Shown here: piece by piece, positions 1 through 8,154 of the stretch
Layout: each line of letters starts with the position of its first letter
Numbering within the stretch: position 1 is the first letter of the stretch
Assembly: GCA_002504435.1 (NCBI GenBank)
Contig: DAQP01000027.1
Location: 1-32,524 of the forward strand
Origin: Euryarchaeota archaeon UBA438
Lineage (GTDB): Archaea; Thermoplasmatota; Poseidoniia; Poseidoniales; Thalassarchaeaceae
Reading direction: 5' to 3'
DNA: 32,524 nt
Position numbers and translations under genes: made by a program
Notes under the pieces: model-generated
What the model was told of the DNA's origin: nothing
What the model saw: the letters and a program-made list of their open reading frames with translations, nothing else
Databases searched by the model: none

Positions 1-1273
1 CGGATCTGCCGCCGCCACCGGATCGACGTCCTCCAGAGCTTCTAGTGACTCTGCTGCTTCTGTGGCGATGGCCACTGCGCCTATGACGATAGAAACGGCG
101 CCTCCGGTGGAACCAAGGCCTCCTGTGCCAGGGCCTGTCGTAGTAACTTGGTTCGTCGTAGTAATGACCGCCCCATCCAATCCCGGAACCACCCACATGC
201 AAGGCTACGGCACCTCCCGTACCTATATCGAATCGGGCAAATAGTAGAACTACAACCAACAGGATGAACTGAATTATTCCACAGAGAAAGAAGCCGAGAA
301 TCTCATCCCAGGGAGAATCAATCCGGACTTCACTAGGGTCTTCAGTATTGTAGTACAATGTAACGAAACTTCCTATTGGCATAGTGCCGTTCTCCGCGTA
401 ATTCAAGCAGTCGTCTTCCGCACCTTCGTAGTCTTGGTAAGTTGTAATTGGAAAATGATCAACCTCGGCGGAGTAGGTGGTGTTATCGACGGAGTATGAG
501 ACGTCTAAGTCGGCCCAGCAATGCAATTCATACCAGTAGTCGCAGTATTCATCTCCCCAGTCATCCGTATAGCAGTCTTCATGCTCAACCCAGTCGTATC
601 CCGGATATTTTTCGAGGACCTCACCCCGTGTCTCGACCCATTGATCCTTGGTTCCCCCAGCAGCCACTGCCATGAATGATGTTGCAATGAGGCCCAAAGT
701 GAGTAGAATTGCTGCTACAGTGTAGCCAGGGTCCTCGAGGAGCCAGTGATTACCGCCGTATACCTTGGTGCCATTCGACTCCCCGTCTGGGTTCAGAATC
801 AGCATCCCGTTCTCGTGCTTCCAATCAATGTGTTCGAGGAACGTCATGCCTAGAATACAGTATCCAGCATCAGCCTCTCTTAGGGGGTTGATTAACGCGT
901 CAACCTTTCTTATCTTCATCTGTCCAACCGTTATGTCAGGCAAAGTAGTCCTGTACCCCATTCCCGGGCCAGCTGCTGTCGTCGTCCTCACCACTTCTCC
1001 CCGATTCAGGTCGAGCATCTCAGCAGTCCTTTCGTCGACCCCGCAGAAGCTCGCTCCAGTATCCACTAGGAAATTTATGTTCCCGATATTTCCAATACTG
1101 CCATTGACGTAGAAGCACCCATTTACATCCGGCTTCAGCACAATCCTCTGCCCTGTGAATTCCACTGGAGAACCATCACCGGATCCCGGATCCTTGAAAC
1201 TGCTGGGCGCGGACTTGGCGTCTTTCTCGGGAGCGGGATCCTCCTCCTTCTTGTCCCACCACCTCTCTGTCAT
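1..1273 (-). CDS. Membrane protein: retropepsin-like aspartic protease domain fused to a DUF3592-like two-TM region (C-terminus beyond window edge)
   Basis: Reading the minus strand from an ATG at 1273 gives an open frame of 424 codons that reaches the left edge without a stop, so the C-terminus is missing. Residues 1-40 are charged and Pro/Ser-rich. Residues about 45-165 look like a single-lobe retropepsin-like (clan AA) protease: FLVDTGASFCG carries the catalytic Asp-Thr-Gly at D71-G73, and the later stretch GYCILGMTFLEHIDW matches the family's second conserved block. A TM helix (about 183-206) follows, then a domain with the DUF3592 pattern (WVETRGEVLE, then VTLYYNTEDP), a second TM (about 325-347), and a His/Arg/Gly/Ser-rich tail. 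One DTG per chain implies that the active protease would be a dimer. The gene lies 41 nt after the Nudix/MBL gene on the same strand, so the two may be co-transcribed. The substrate is unknown. The protease call rests on motif reading; the fold is likely but activity is unproven. Confidence 0.8.
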   Translation of the reverse strand, partial: MTERWWDKKEEDPAPEKDAKSAPSSFKDPGSGDGSPVEFTGQRIVLKPDVNGCFYVNGSIGNIGNINFLVDTGASFCGVDERTAEMLDLNRGEVVRTTTAAGPGMGYRTTLPDITVGQMKIRKVDALINPLREADAGYCILGMTFLEHIDWKHENGMLILNPDGESNGTKVYGGNHWLLEDPGYTVAAILLTLGLIATSFMAVAAGGTKDQWVETRGEVLEKYPGYDWVEHEDCYTDDWGDEYCDYWYELHCWADLDVSYSVDNTTYSAEVDHFPITTYQDYEGAEDDCLNYAENGTMPIGSFVTLYYNTEDPSEVRIDSPWDEILGFFLCGIIQFILLVVVLLFARFDIGTGGAVALHVGGSGIGWGGHYYDEPSYYDRPWHRRPWFHRRRRFYRHRRSGHRHRSSRVTRSSGGRRSGGGGRS

Positions 1274-1314
1274 GATTCCACCAGTGAGAGAGGACCCTTC
1301 AACGTTCACACTGA

Positions 1315-2859
1315 CTAGGTTGGGTAATATTGGTTGTCACGGGCTTCCACCTTGCCTGAGGATGTGAGTGAGCGTAGGTGCGAAAGCGTCTGGTCACGAG
1401 ATAGCAGGGGATTCGCCTCCGGGGTGTCCCTATATGCCGATTTGGCTATTTCATCAAGCGAGCTAATCCCCGAGGAAACCGCATCCATGACCCTCTCGTG
1501 CCTTGCTGACCTGTGACTGATGTACCTGTCCAGCAGCCTGCGTGGGTTGGGCGAGGCGGGACCGTGCCCCGGGAACAGCATAGGAGGCCCCAGCTCGCGA
1601 ATCCTCCTCAGGCCCGCTATGTAGGAGTCCATGTCCCCGTTCGAGGATGGGACCAGGATGGTGCCAACGACGACGCAGTTGTCCCCGCTAACGACCCCCG
1701 CGTCTCCAACCAGGCAGATGTGCCCAGGGCAGTGCCCAGGTGTCTCTATTATGTCCCAAGTGGAGGAACCAGAGGGCCCATTCAGGGTAATCGAGTCTCC
1801 TTCCTTCAAGACGGAGCTGTCCGTCGCCCCGGGAATCGATTCTAGAGTCTCTTCGCTAGCCCAAATGGGTGCTTGGTAAATCTCCGAGATCCCTGTGAGG
1901 TCGCCTATGTGGTCAGGGTGCATGTGCGTGAAAACGCTAGCTATGATCCTGGAGCCGGGTGAAAGCGCCTCCGAAATCTTGGCTCTCAGGTAATCCAACG
2001 ATCTTCTCGACCTCGCTGCAGGGTCCACGATTACCATCTCGCCGCCGGGCTCCCCGAGGATGTAGCAGTTCGTATGCGTGGAAGGGGGCAACGTATCCGT
2101 CTCTAGTGGGACAACCTCCACTCCGGGAGCGAACTCCAGCCTGTGGTCGCCACTAGGCGGATCCCCAGCAAGGCTGTCGCATGCGGATTGCAAATCCCCG
2201 TAGATCTCAATCCTATCGACGATGTCCCTCAGCAGGGTCACAATCGGTGGCGGGACCCTCAATTGATTAGACTCCCATGCCGATAGCAGGTCCTCCGGCT
2301 TCCACCACCTGAACTCGTCAAATTCCGACCTGCCCGGGGGGAATGTTGGAATGACGCCAGGATGTCCAGTGGGGACGTGGAAGAAGAAGTTCTGGAATCT
2401 CATGGGGGCGAAGGGTGGAGTCGTCCTGTCCGTGATCATCTCGCAATGAAAACCCTCGGTGGAGATATTGCCCAACTCGACATTCTTTCTCCAAGCCCCC
2501 TTGTCTCGGCAGACCTCCTCTCGGATGCTCTCTTCGATGCTCATTATGCCGCCTGATCCATCGGGAGTCAGTCCCACTTCCTCGACCATTTCCCTGAGAA
2601 GGGCGAAGGAGGCTGCCCTATACTCATCATCGACACCGAGCCATTCCGGATGGTCCTCTGAGGCTCCCCTGTCCACCCTGCTGACGCCCCCTCCTGGGAA
2701 GGCCCAGAAGTCCGGGAAGCTAGGTAACTCGGATACCCTGTGACCCAGGAGTATCTCATGACCGCCTTCTGACTCCCTGCTCAGCATCACTGAGGCCGAG
2801 GGACGCGTCTCCGGGGGCCTCGTGGGAGGCAGGGAAACCCCCTCGGGGAGCTCACTCAT
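1315..2859 (-). CDS. Nudix hydrolase - metallo-beta-lactamase (LACTB2-like) fusion protein
   Basis: This protein joins two hydrolase domains. The N-terminal part (about residues 20-215) is a Nudix domain: GGGVSRVDRG, then, after an insertion of about 20 residues, the core REMVEEVG. An insertion inside the Nudix box is known from NUDT19/RP2-type proteins, which cleave CoA-like diphosphates. The C-terminal part (about 249-433) is a metallo-beta-lactamase fold with the zinc motif HMHPDHIGD near residue 312, PGHCPGH, and a GHGPA loop. It ends in a helical/winged-helix segment typical of the LACTB2/GloB-like group. ATG at 2859 (MSELPEGV) was chosen because it avoids overlap with the divergent aldo/keto reductase. 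An in-frame ATG at 2892 would add 11 residues. Both catalytic motifs look intact. The substrates of the two halves cannot be told from sequence. Confidence 0.85.
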   Translation of the reverse strand: MSELPEGVSLPPTRPPETRPSASVMLSRESEGGHEILLGHRVSELPSFPDFWAFPGGGVSRVDRGASEDHPEWLGVDDEYRAASFALLREMVEEVGLTPDGSGGIMSIEESIREEVCRDKGAWRKNVELGNISTEGFHCEMITDRTTPPFAPMRFQNFFFHVPTGHPGVIPTFPPGRSEFDEFRWWKPEDLLSAWESNQLRVPPPIVTLLRDIVDRIEIYGDLQSACDSLAGDPPSGDHRLEFAPGVEVVPLETDTLPPSTHTNCYILGEPGGEMVIVDPAARSRRSLDYLRAKISEALSPGSRIIASVFTHMHPDHIGDLTGISEIYQAPIWASEETLESIPGATDSSVLKEGDSITLNGPSGSSTWDIIETPGHCPGHICLVGDAGVVSGDNCVVVGTILVPSSNGDMDSYIAGLRRIRELGPPMLFPGHGPASPNPRRLLDRYISHRSARHERVMDAVSSGISSLDEIAKSAYRDTPEANPLLSRDQTLSHLRSLTSSGKVEARDNQYYPT

Positions 2860-2909
2860 GCCCCTCGGGGGGGGAATCAGTGCTTCAAACACTGCGGGAA
2901 TGTTTGATT

Positions 2910-3785
2910 ATGGGCGCCAACCCCACGCGTTCCATGGGCCCCTCGACGACCATCGGACACACTAGCACTGAGACTGGATTGAGAGTATCCGAGATTGAGA
3001 TGCCGATGTTCGGACTCGGGGTGTATCTCATGAAGGAGCCGGGAGAGTGTAAATCAGCGGTAGTTCATGCCATAAAGAGCGGATACAGGCTCATTGACAC
3101 TGCAATGGCATACGGGAACGAGCACGAGGTCGGGGATGCGATCAGGGAGTGCGGCGTAGAACGGGAAGAGCTGTTCATAGTTACCAAGTTGAGAAGACCT
3201 CACGCTACTGGCTATGACGAGGTGATTCAGAGGTGCAAGGAGAGCCTGGATAATATGGGGCTTGACCAGATGGACCTCTACCTAGTCCATGCTCCTCCCG
3301 AGGATGTAGGGGCCAGGGCCTCTGTATGGAAAGGCATGGAGAAGTGCCTCGAGAATGGATGGACACGTGCCATTGGGGTAAGCAACTATGGGGCTCACCA
3401 TCTCGAGGCGATGAGGTCCTATGCTTCCATTCTGCCCTCTGTTAATCAGATAGAGATACACCCATGGCTGCAGAGGACAGAACTCCGTGAGTTCACCGAG
3501 TCAATCGGCGCGACTCCCATGGCCTACTCCCCATTGGCCAGGGGCCACAAGGTGAGCGACCCGAAACTAGGGGAGGTATCTGAGAGGATAGGGTGCACGC
3601 CGGCCCAGGCCGCGATCAAGTGGTGCATTGACGTGGGGGCGGTCACCATCCCCAAGTCCAGTAATCCAGGGAGGATCTTGGAGAACCTCGGCTCCATTGA
3701 TGTCGACTTATCCGGATTCGGGGAAGACTTCGCTTCCATGGACGGCGACTACGTCTCGGGATGGGACCCAACGATCGAGCCCTGA
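2910..3785 (+). CDS. Aldo/keto reductase
   Basis: An NAD(P)H-dependent oxidoreductase of the aldo/keto reductase family, about 291 residues and cytoplasmic. The catalytic tetrad is complete: D63 and Y68 in LIDTAMAYGNE, K93 in TKLRRP, and H127 in LVHAPPED. Family blocks GVSNYG, NQIEIHPWLQ, YSPLARG and TIPKSSNPGRI are also present; the last is the cofactor phosphate/adenosine loop. It resembles the 2,5-diketo-gluconate reductase/prostaglandin F synthase branch, which reduces small aldehydes and ketones; the true substrate is unknown. The start is uncertain. ATG at 2910 is used here; an upstream GTG at 2880 would slightly overlap a longer version of the divergent Nudix gene, and ATG at 2934 is also possible because the conserved fold begins only at about residue 25. 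Confidence 0.9.
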   Translation: MGANPTRSMGPSTTIGHTSTETGLRVSEIEMPMFGLGVYLMKEPGECKSAVVHAIKSGYRLIDTAMAYGNEHEVGDAIRECGVEREELFIVTKLRRPHATGYDEVIQRCKESLDNMGLDQMDLYLVHAPPEDVGARASVWKGMEKCLENGWTRAIGVSNYGAHHLEAMRSYASILPSVNQIEIHPWLQRTELREFTESIGATPMAYSPLARGHKVSDPKLGEVSERIGCTPAQAAIKWCIDVGAVTIPKSSNPGRILENLGSIDVDLSGFGEDFASMDGDYVSGWDPTIEP

Positions 3786-3794
3786 GGTAGTTAG

Positions 3795-3974
3795 ATGAGG
3801 GAGCCGGAGACGATAGAGGAAGAGCTCGCGATTATCGCCGAGGCGCTCGATGCGGGCATCGATCCATTCCCACCTAAGAAGGAGCCATCGGGGATAGTCA
3901 GACTGAGCCTAGGATGGTTCATGATCATCATCATGGTCAGTTGGGTCTCTCAGTTCCTCTACAGGTCACTTTAG
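3795..3974 (+). CDS. Small single-pass membrane protein, 59 residues, function unknown
   Basis: A 59-codon frame opens with ATG at 3795, nine bases after the aldo/keto reductase stop, and ends in TAG at 3974, just before the 3' end of the converging tRNA gene. The product has an acidic amphipathic N-terminus (MREPETIEEELAIIAEAL), a Pro/Lys-rich linker (DPFPPKKEP), and a C-terminal hydrophobic helix (LGWFMIIIMVSWVSQFLY) ending RSL. The sharp split between a charged head and a membrane tail, the good fit between two known genes, and the absence of any other gene in this gap support it as real. No family was recognised. It could be a tail-anchored accessory subunit of a membrane complex, but that is a guess. 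Confidence 0.6.
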   Translation: MREPETIEEELAIIAEALDAGIDPFPPKKEPSGIVRLSLGWFMIIIMVSWVSQFLYRSL

Positions 3975-3976
3975 TT

Positions 3977-4052
3977 TGGTAGTCCCTCCCGGATTCGAAC
4001 CAGGGTCATGGCATCCAGAGTGCCATATGATGGACCACTACACCAAGGGACT
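3977..4052 (-). tRNA. tRNA-Gln (anticodon CTG), CCA encoded
   Basis: On the minus strand, a 7-bp acceptor stem AGTCCCT/AGGGACT closes a cloverleaf. The anticodon stem-loop is TGGCA-CTCTGGA-TGCCA, which puts CTG at positions 34-36 and therefore decodes CAG (Gln). The T-arm holds GGTTCGAATCC. The discriminator base is A and the genome encodes the terminal CCA (3977-3979). The 5' sequence AGTCCCTTGGTGTAGTGG is typical of archaeal tRNA-Gln. No intron is seen. The gene lies downstream of korB on the same strand but has its own TATA-like box. Confidence 0.95.
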
Positions 4053-4073
4053 GGCGCCTTTGGGACATAGGCC

Positions 4074-4083
4074 CGATATTTCA
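4074..4083 (-). promoter_or_regulatory. TATA-like box for tRNA-Gln
   Basis: The minus strand reads GAAATATCGG here, an AT-rich patch in otherwise GC-rich sequence. It is centred about 27 nt before the tRNA 5' end, the usual distance for an archaeal TATA box. Confidence 0.5.
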
Positions 4084-4106
4084 ACGAATCCGCAAACCCG
4101 ATCGGC

Positions 4107-5141
4107 TTACTTCGCACGGAATCCCGCATTGACCGTCTCGAGGCTCTCTTTGCTAGGCCTGTTCTGCTCTTCCGAGAGTGCCACAAGCGGCGTATCTGTC
4201 AACCCCAGCTCGTCTGTAGCTGTTGGTTGGTTCGGATTGTAATAAAGCAGTCCCGTGACGTGACGCCCCTCGTCAGTTCCTTCATGGATTGCCCTCAAAG
4301 CAGCCACGGCGTTTGTCGGATCATGCTCTTCCCCGACGGTCTCCAACCTGAGCGTTGACCCGTCGAAGAGCGAGATTTCGCTATACTCCCCTTCTGGGAC
4401 GTCGACCTCTTCTAGCGGTGAGAAGTGAGGGATGTAGTCGAGAATGTGGAGGACCTCGTCATTCCCCTTGACGTAATTGTATGACTTGTAAGACTCGTCG
4501 TTGTTAGCGAAGGTCACGCACGGGGAAATAACGTCGATAACTGCCATTCCCCTATGGCTCATCGCGGCCTTCACGAGAGAGGTCAGCTGCTTTTTGCTAC
4601 CAGAGAATGACCTTGCCACGAATGTGCACCCGAGATTTATCGCCATCGCGCAGAGATCTATTGGGGCCTGCTCATTCACAGTGCCCTTCTTCTTCTTCGA
4701 GCCCTTCTCGACAGTAGCGCTGTATTGGCCCTTTGTGAGGCCGTAAACGCCGTTGTTCTCAATAATGTACACCATGTCGAGATTTCTCCTTATCGCATGA
4801 ATGAATTGACCAATTCCTATGCTGGCGGTGTCGCCGTCACCAGACACGGCCAGGAACGAGAGGCTCTTGTTCACCATGTTGGCGCCCGTGGTGACCGAAG
4901 GCATCCTGCCGTGAACGGTGTTGAAACCGTGGCTCTTCGACAGGAAGTATGCAGGCGTCTTCGAAGAGCAACCTATTCCGCTCATCTTTGCAATGCCTTC
5001 AGGCTCTATGCCGTTCTCCCATGCAGCTTGGATGATCACATTGGAAATCTGGTCATGTCCGCACCCAGGGCAAAGAGACGACTTCCCCCCTGTATACTCC
5101 GATTTCTCCAAGTTGATGACGTTCAACTTAACTGGCTTCAT
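4107..5141 (-). CDS. korB: 2-oxoacid:ferredoxin oxidoreductase, beta subunit
   Basis: The thiamine-diphosphate-binding subunit of the oxygen-sensitive enzyme that oxidatively decarboxylates a 2-oxoacid (probably 2-oxoglutarate) to an acyl-CoA and passes electrons to ferredoxin. Visible motifs are CPGCGH (C24, C27) and GIGCSS (C58), with a further Cys in SPCVTF, which together can bind the [4Fe-4S] cluster. The ThDP/Mg signature is SGDGD followed by IENNGVYGLTKGQ. The length of 344 residues is normal. Its start overlaps the stop of the alpha subunit by four bases (ATGA, 5138-5141), so the two are translationally coupled. 2-oxoglutarate, pyruvate and branched-chain enzymes are hard to separate by sequence. 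The nearby aconitase gene fits a TCA-cycle role. Confidence 0.93.
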   Translation of the reverse strand: MKPVKLNVINLEKSEYTGGKSSLCPGCGHDQISNVIIQAAWENGIEPEGIAKMSGIGCSSKTPAYFLSKSHGFNTVHGRMPSVTTGANMVNKSLSFLAVSGDGDTASIGIGQFIHAIRRNLDMVYIIENNGVYGLTKGQYSATVEKGSKKKKGTVNEQAPIDLCAMAINLGCTFVARSFSGSKKQLTSLVKAAMSHRGMAVIDVISPCVTFANNDESYKSYNYVKGNDEVLHILDYIPHFSPLEEVDVPEGEYSEISLFDGSTLRLETVGEEHDPTNAVAALRAIHEGTDEGRHVTGLLYYNPNQPTATDELGLTDTPLVALSEEQNRPSKESLETVNAGFRAK

Positions 5142-6922
5142 TCTGCTCCCTCCAATTCTTCCAATATCCTCTCGGAATATTCCCTTGCCCTTGGGGGCAG
5201 CCCATCGCTATATGCTACCGAATGCAACTTTGGAAGCAATTCTACGGGAAGCTCCTTCCTCAAGATCCCATAAAGCTGACCATCACGGTTGATCTCGAGT
5301 ACAATCACCCTCTCGTGCCTCTCGATGAAGCCCTCGACGTCTGAGTGATACGGGAGGGCCCTCACTCTGCAAGTGCTTACGGAGAGTCCGGACTCCTCCA
5401 GTATGTCATCGATCTCCACTATTGTGTTCTCCATGGAGCCATAGAAGATAATCCCCACTTCACCGTCCTCCTCTTCCCTTAGTAGGGGGGCAGGCAGTAA
5501 GTCTCTTGCACCGTCAATCTTCCTACGAAGCCTCTCCATGGTGGCATGGTAGACCTGCGGGTCCTCTGAGTAAATGCCGTCCTCGTCATGGCCAGTGCCT
5601 CGATATAGAATCGGGGCTAAGCCGCTTCCGGGGAGAGTCCTGTAAGCAATCCCATCGCCATCGACATCCCGATACCTGCCGAAGTTAGTGATCGAATCCA
5701 ACTCCTCCTGCGTCCGGATTACCTTCCCTCTGTCCATCTTCTCGCTCGGGTATTCGAACCCACTGGTCGACCATCTGTTCATTCCTAGGTCGAGGTCTCC
5801 GAAACCGAAAACCAATGTTTGGAACCTCTCGGCGTAATCGAATGCCCTCCATCCAAATTCGAAGCACTCGTCCACAGTTCCGGGAATCAGGACAATGTGT
5901 TGAGTATCGCCGTGGCTTGCCTCATAGCACATTGTAAGGTCCCCTTGTTGGGTCCTAGTGGGCAGGCCAGTTGAGGGGCCGGTACGGTTTATGTCCCAGA
6001 TTACTCCTGGGACTTCTGAGAAGTAGAATAGGCCGATGAATTCCGACATTAGGGAAATCCCCGGTCCGCTAGTGCACGTCATTCCGCGACCACCTGCCCA
6101 GCCGGCGCCAAGGACCATGCCGGCAGCTGCGAGCTCGTCCTCAGCCTGAACGACTGCACAGGTAACTCCGCCGTCTTCCCCTTCCTTCAGCTTCGGTATC
6201 CACGAGATGATTGACTCGGCCAAGGACGATGAAGGCGTTATTGGGTACCATGAGAGCATGTTGACTCCACCGTAGATCGATCCAAGAGCAGTCGCCTCGT
6301 TTCCTTCAATCAGGAATGTCTCAGACGGCTTTTCACGTGCCTCTAGGGCGAACTGGCAGTCGAAGTCCCAGTTCTCAGAAGCGTACTCCCTGCCCTCTGA
6401 GATGGCCCTGTTGTTGAGCTCTATCGCCTTCTCCTTGCCCCTGAATTGCTGCTCGACGGCCTTACCTATTGCACTCTCGTCAATCCCGAGAAGGTGAGCT
6501 AGCCCTCCAACATAGTACATGTTGGCCATCAGCCTAGCCAGCTTCGGGTTTATCCCCCTAGCCATTTTTGTCATCGGCATGCCGAGGCAGACGCAGTCTT
6601 CCCTCTCCACAGGCATCTTTGCGTCTTCGTTGTAGATTACCACGGTTCCCGGACTCAATGAGGCCAGATCCTTCTCCCAGGTCTCCTTGTTCATGAGAAT
6701 CTGGAAATTTGTTTCGTCACCCGGCGCCTGATATCCCTTGTCGCTGACTCTGATTATGAACCATGTTGGGAGGCCAGAGATGTTACTAGGAAACAGGTTC
6801 TTACCGCTCACTGGCACTCCCATTTCGAACATCGAATGGAGTATAATGAGGTTGGAAGATTGAGAACCAGTGCCATTGGCCGTAGCGACATTTATTGTGA
6901 AGTCATTGATGATCCGGCTCAT
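5138..6922 (-). CDS. korA: 2-oxoacid:ferredoxin oxidoreductase, fused gamma-alpha subunit
   Basis: About 594 residues. The first about 190 residues form the gamma (CoA-handling) domain: INVATANGTGSQSSNLI, LFPSNISGLPTWF and GVPVSGKNLFPSN are typical of the 2-oxoglutarate gamma subunit. The rest is the alpha subunit with the block GNEATALGSIYGGVNMLSWY, then SGPGISLMSEFIGL, TRTQQGDL and a C-terminal transketolase-like domain. The gamma-alpha fusion is the common arrangement in many archaea and aerobic bacteria. A GTG at 6925 precedes the ATG at 6922; the ATG is preferred. The gene heads the korAB operon and is transcribed away from the cyclophilin gene. No separate ferredoxin-like delta subunit is seen here. 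Confidence 0.93.
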   Translation of the reverse strand: MSRIINDFTINVATANGTGSQSSNLIILHSMFEMGVPVSGKNLFPSNISGLPTWFIIRVSDKGYQAPGDETNFQILMNKETWEKDLASLSPGTVVIYNEDAKMPVEREDCVCLGMPMTKMARGINPKLARLMANMYYVGGLAHLLGIDESAIGKAVEQQFRGKEKAIELNNRAISEGREYASENWDFDCQFALEAREKPSETFLIEGNEATALGSIYGGVNMLSWYPITPSSSLAESIISWIPKLKEGEDGGVTCAVVQAEDELAAAGMVLGAGWAGGRGMTCTSGPGISLMSEFIGLFYFSEVPGVIWDINRTGPSTGLPTRTQQGDLTMCYEASHGDTQHIVLIPGTVDECFEFGWRAFDYAERFQTLVFGFGDLDLGMNRWSTSGFEYPSEKMDRGKVIRTQEELDSITNFGRYRDVDGDGIAYRTLPGSGLAPILYRGTGHDEDGIYSEDPQVYHATMERLRRKIDGARDLLPAPLLREEEDGEVGIIFYGSMENTIVEIDDILEESGLSVSTCRVRALPYHSDVEGFIERHERVIVLEINRDGQLYGILRKELPVELLPKLHSVAYSDGLPPRAREYSERILEELEGAE

Positions 6923-7056
6923 CACTCATTTCTCCCATCGGCCCGTCGCACCTAGGCCTCGCAGCCTTCCGCGCTATTAGGGTGGTCTTAGCCGTTCCCC
7001 CGGTTGGTCCACCCTGAATTGTCTCTCAAATTTCCGCTGTCGTTTTGTATGTGAGC

Positions 7057-8085
7057 ATGGTCGCGGAGCCCATGCCCGTACCGGATGAACTGCTGAAGTC
7101 TTGGGATTTGGCCGATTCTATGTTGTCCGACGAGAAATTCGAGGAGGCACTGTCCGAGCTGCGACAGGCTTGGCCACTTTGCGAGAATGACGGTCAGAAG
7201 GTCAGGACCCTTCGTCAGGCAGGAGATATTGGAACCGCCCAAGGGACGCATGACGAATCCTCACAGAAAAGGCATTGGCAGAAAGCGTTGAAGAGCTACA
7301 AGAGGGCACTCAAGATTGATCCCAAGAACAAGGAGACTAGACGCAATATGAACTCCTTGATGTCCATGATGGACGAGAAGTCGATAACGGGAGGCGCCAA
7401 CATGCAATTCTTCGACGAGGGTAACCCCACTCCAATGGGACTAGTCGCCATGGTGATAGCAGGCATGATAATCCTCACATCAATCAAACTGATTTCCGAC
7501 GCATTGCAGGAGGATCCAGAAAACCCAGTAGTTTCATTGGAAGTGTCCTACGTTGACGATTCGGGAGAGAGAATAGAGGGAACGATTCAGATTGAATTGT
7601 TCCAGGATTTAGCACCCGTCCACGTTGAGAATTTCATAACTCACGCGCAGAACTTCCGGTACGACTTCACAATTTTCCACAGGGTAATTGATGGATTCAT
7701 GATCCAGGGCGGCGACGTAGACCGTCAGGACGGCATGGGCGGATACGCCGCCAACTGGTACGGGTACTGCAACGGGGAAAGTGCAGCCAGCCAGAGCTCC
7801 TGCGACCAGAGCGAGTGGACCATCCCGGATGAGGCGGACAACGGACTTCTCCATTCACCCGGAATGCTAGCAATGGCGAAGACCTCGGCTGCTAACACCG
7901 GTGGTAGCCAGTTCTACATCGTACCAACTGGAAGCACACCTAGCCATCTTGACGGCGTCCACACGGTGTTCGGACAGGTCCTAAGCGGTCAGAACCACAT
8001 AGACGCAATCCAGGAAGTCCCAACAGGGGACAACGATAAGCCAATCGAAGACGTAAGGCTAGTACATGTAACCGTAAACGAGTGA
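7057..8085 (+). CDS. Membrane-anchored peptidyl-prolyl cis-trans isomerase (cyclophilin) with N-terminal TPR region
   Basis: From ATG 7057 the protein has a TPR-like helical N-terminus (about 1-110; repeats around EEALSELRQAWPL and ALKSYKRALKIDPKNKETRR). One TM helix follows (about 127-148; MGLVAMVIAGMIILTSIKLI), then a cyclophilin domain (about 165-342). The isomerase motifs FHRVIDGFMIQGGD, SQFYIVPT and HLDGVHTVFGQV are intact. An insertion with two cysteines (YCNG...SSCDQ) could form a disulfide. The topology puts the TPR in the cytoplasm and the isomerase outside, where it would help secreted proteins fold. Several in-frame starts exist (TTG 7045, GTG 7051, ATG 7057, ATG 7072). ATG 7057 lies about 27 nt after an AAATTT patch, which fits leaderless transcription. 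Confidence 0.9.
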   Translation: MVAEPMPVPDELLKSWDLADSMLSDEKFEEALSELRQAWPLCENDGQKVRTLRQAGDIGTAQGTHDESSQKRHWQKALKSYKRALKIDPKNKETRRNMNSLMSMMDEKSITGGANMQFFDEGNPTPMGLVAMVIAGMIILTSIKLISDALQEDPENPVVSLEVSYVDDSGERIEGTIQIELFQDLAPVHVENFITHAQNFRYDFTIFHRVIDGFMIQGGDVDRQDGMGGYAANWYGYCNGESAASQSSCDQSEWTIPDEADNGLLHSPGMLAMAKTSAANTGGSQFYIVPTGSTPSHLDGVHTVFGQVLSGQNHIDAIQEVPTGDNDKPIEDVRLVHVTVNE

Positions 8086-8154
8086 ATATCGCTCTCGTTC
8101 GGGTGAGTCAAGTTGATTGGCTTCGCCTCCGCCGGTTAGGGCGACGGTGGCCGC

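Noticed and set aside
765..1112. Plus-strand open frame of 115 codons
   Set aside because: It is antisense to the retropepsin-like gene, whose DTGAS and ILG motifs and continuous frame make the minus strand the coding one.
4725..5273. Plus-strand open frame of 182 codons
   Set aside because: It lies opposite korB and korA, which have clear catalytic motifs; the translation has no recognisable domain.
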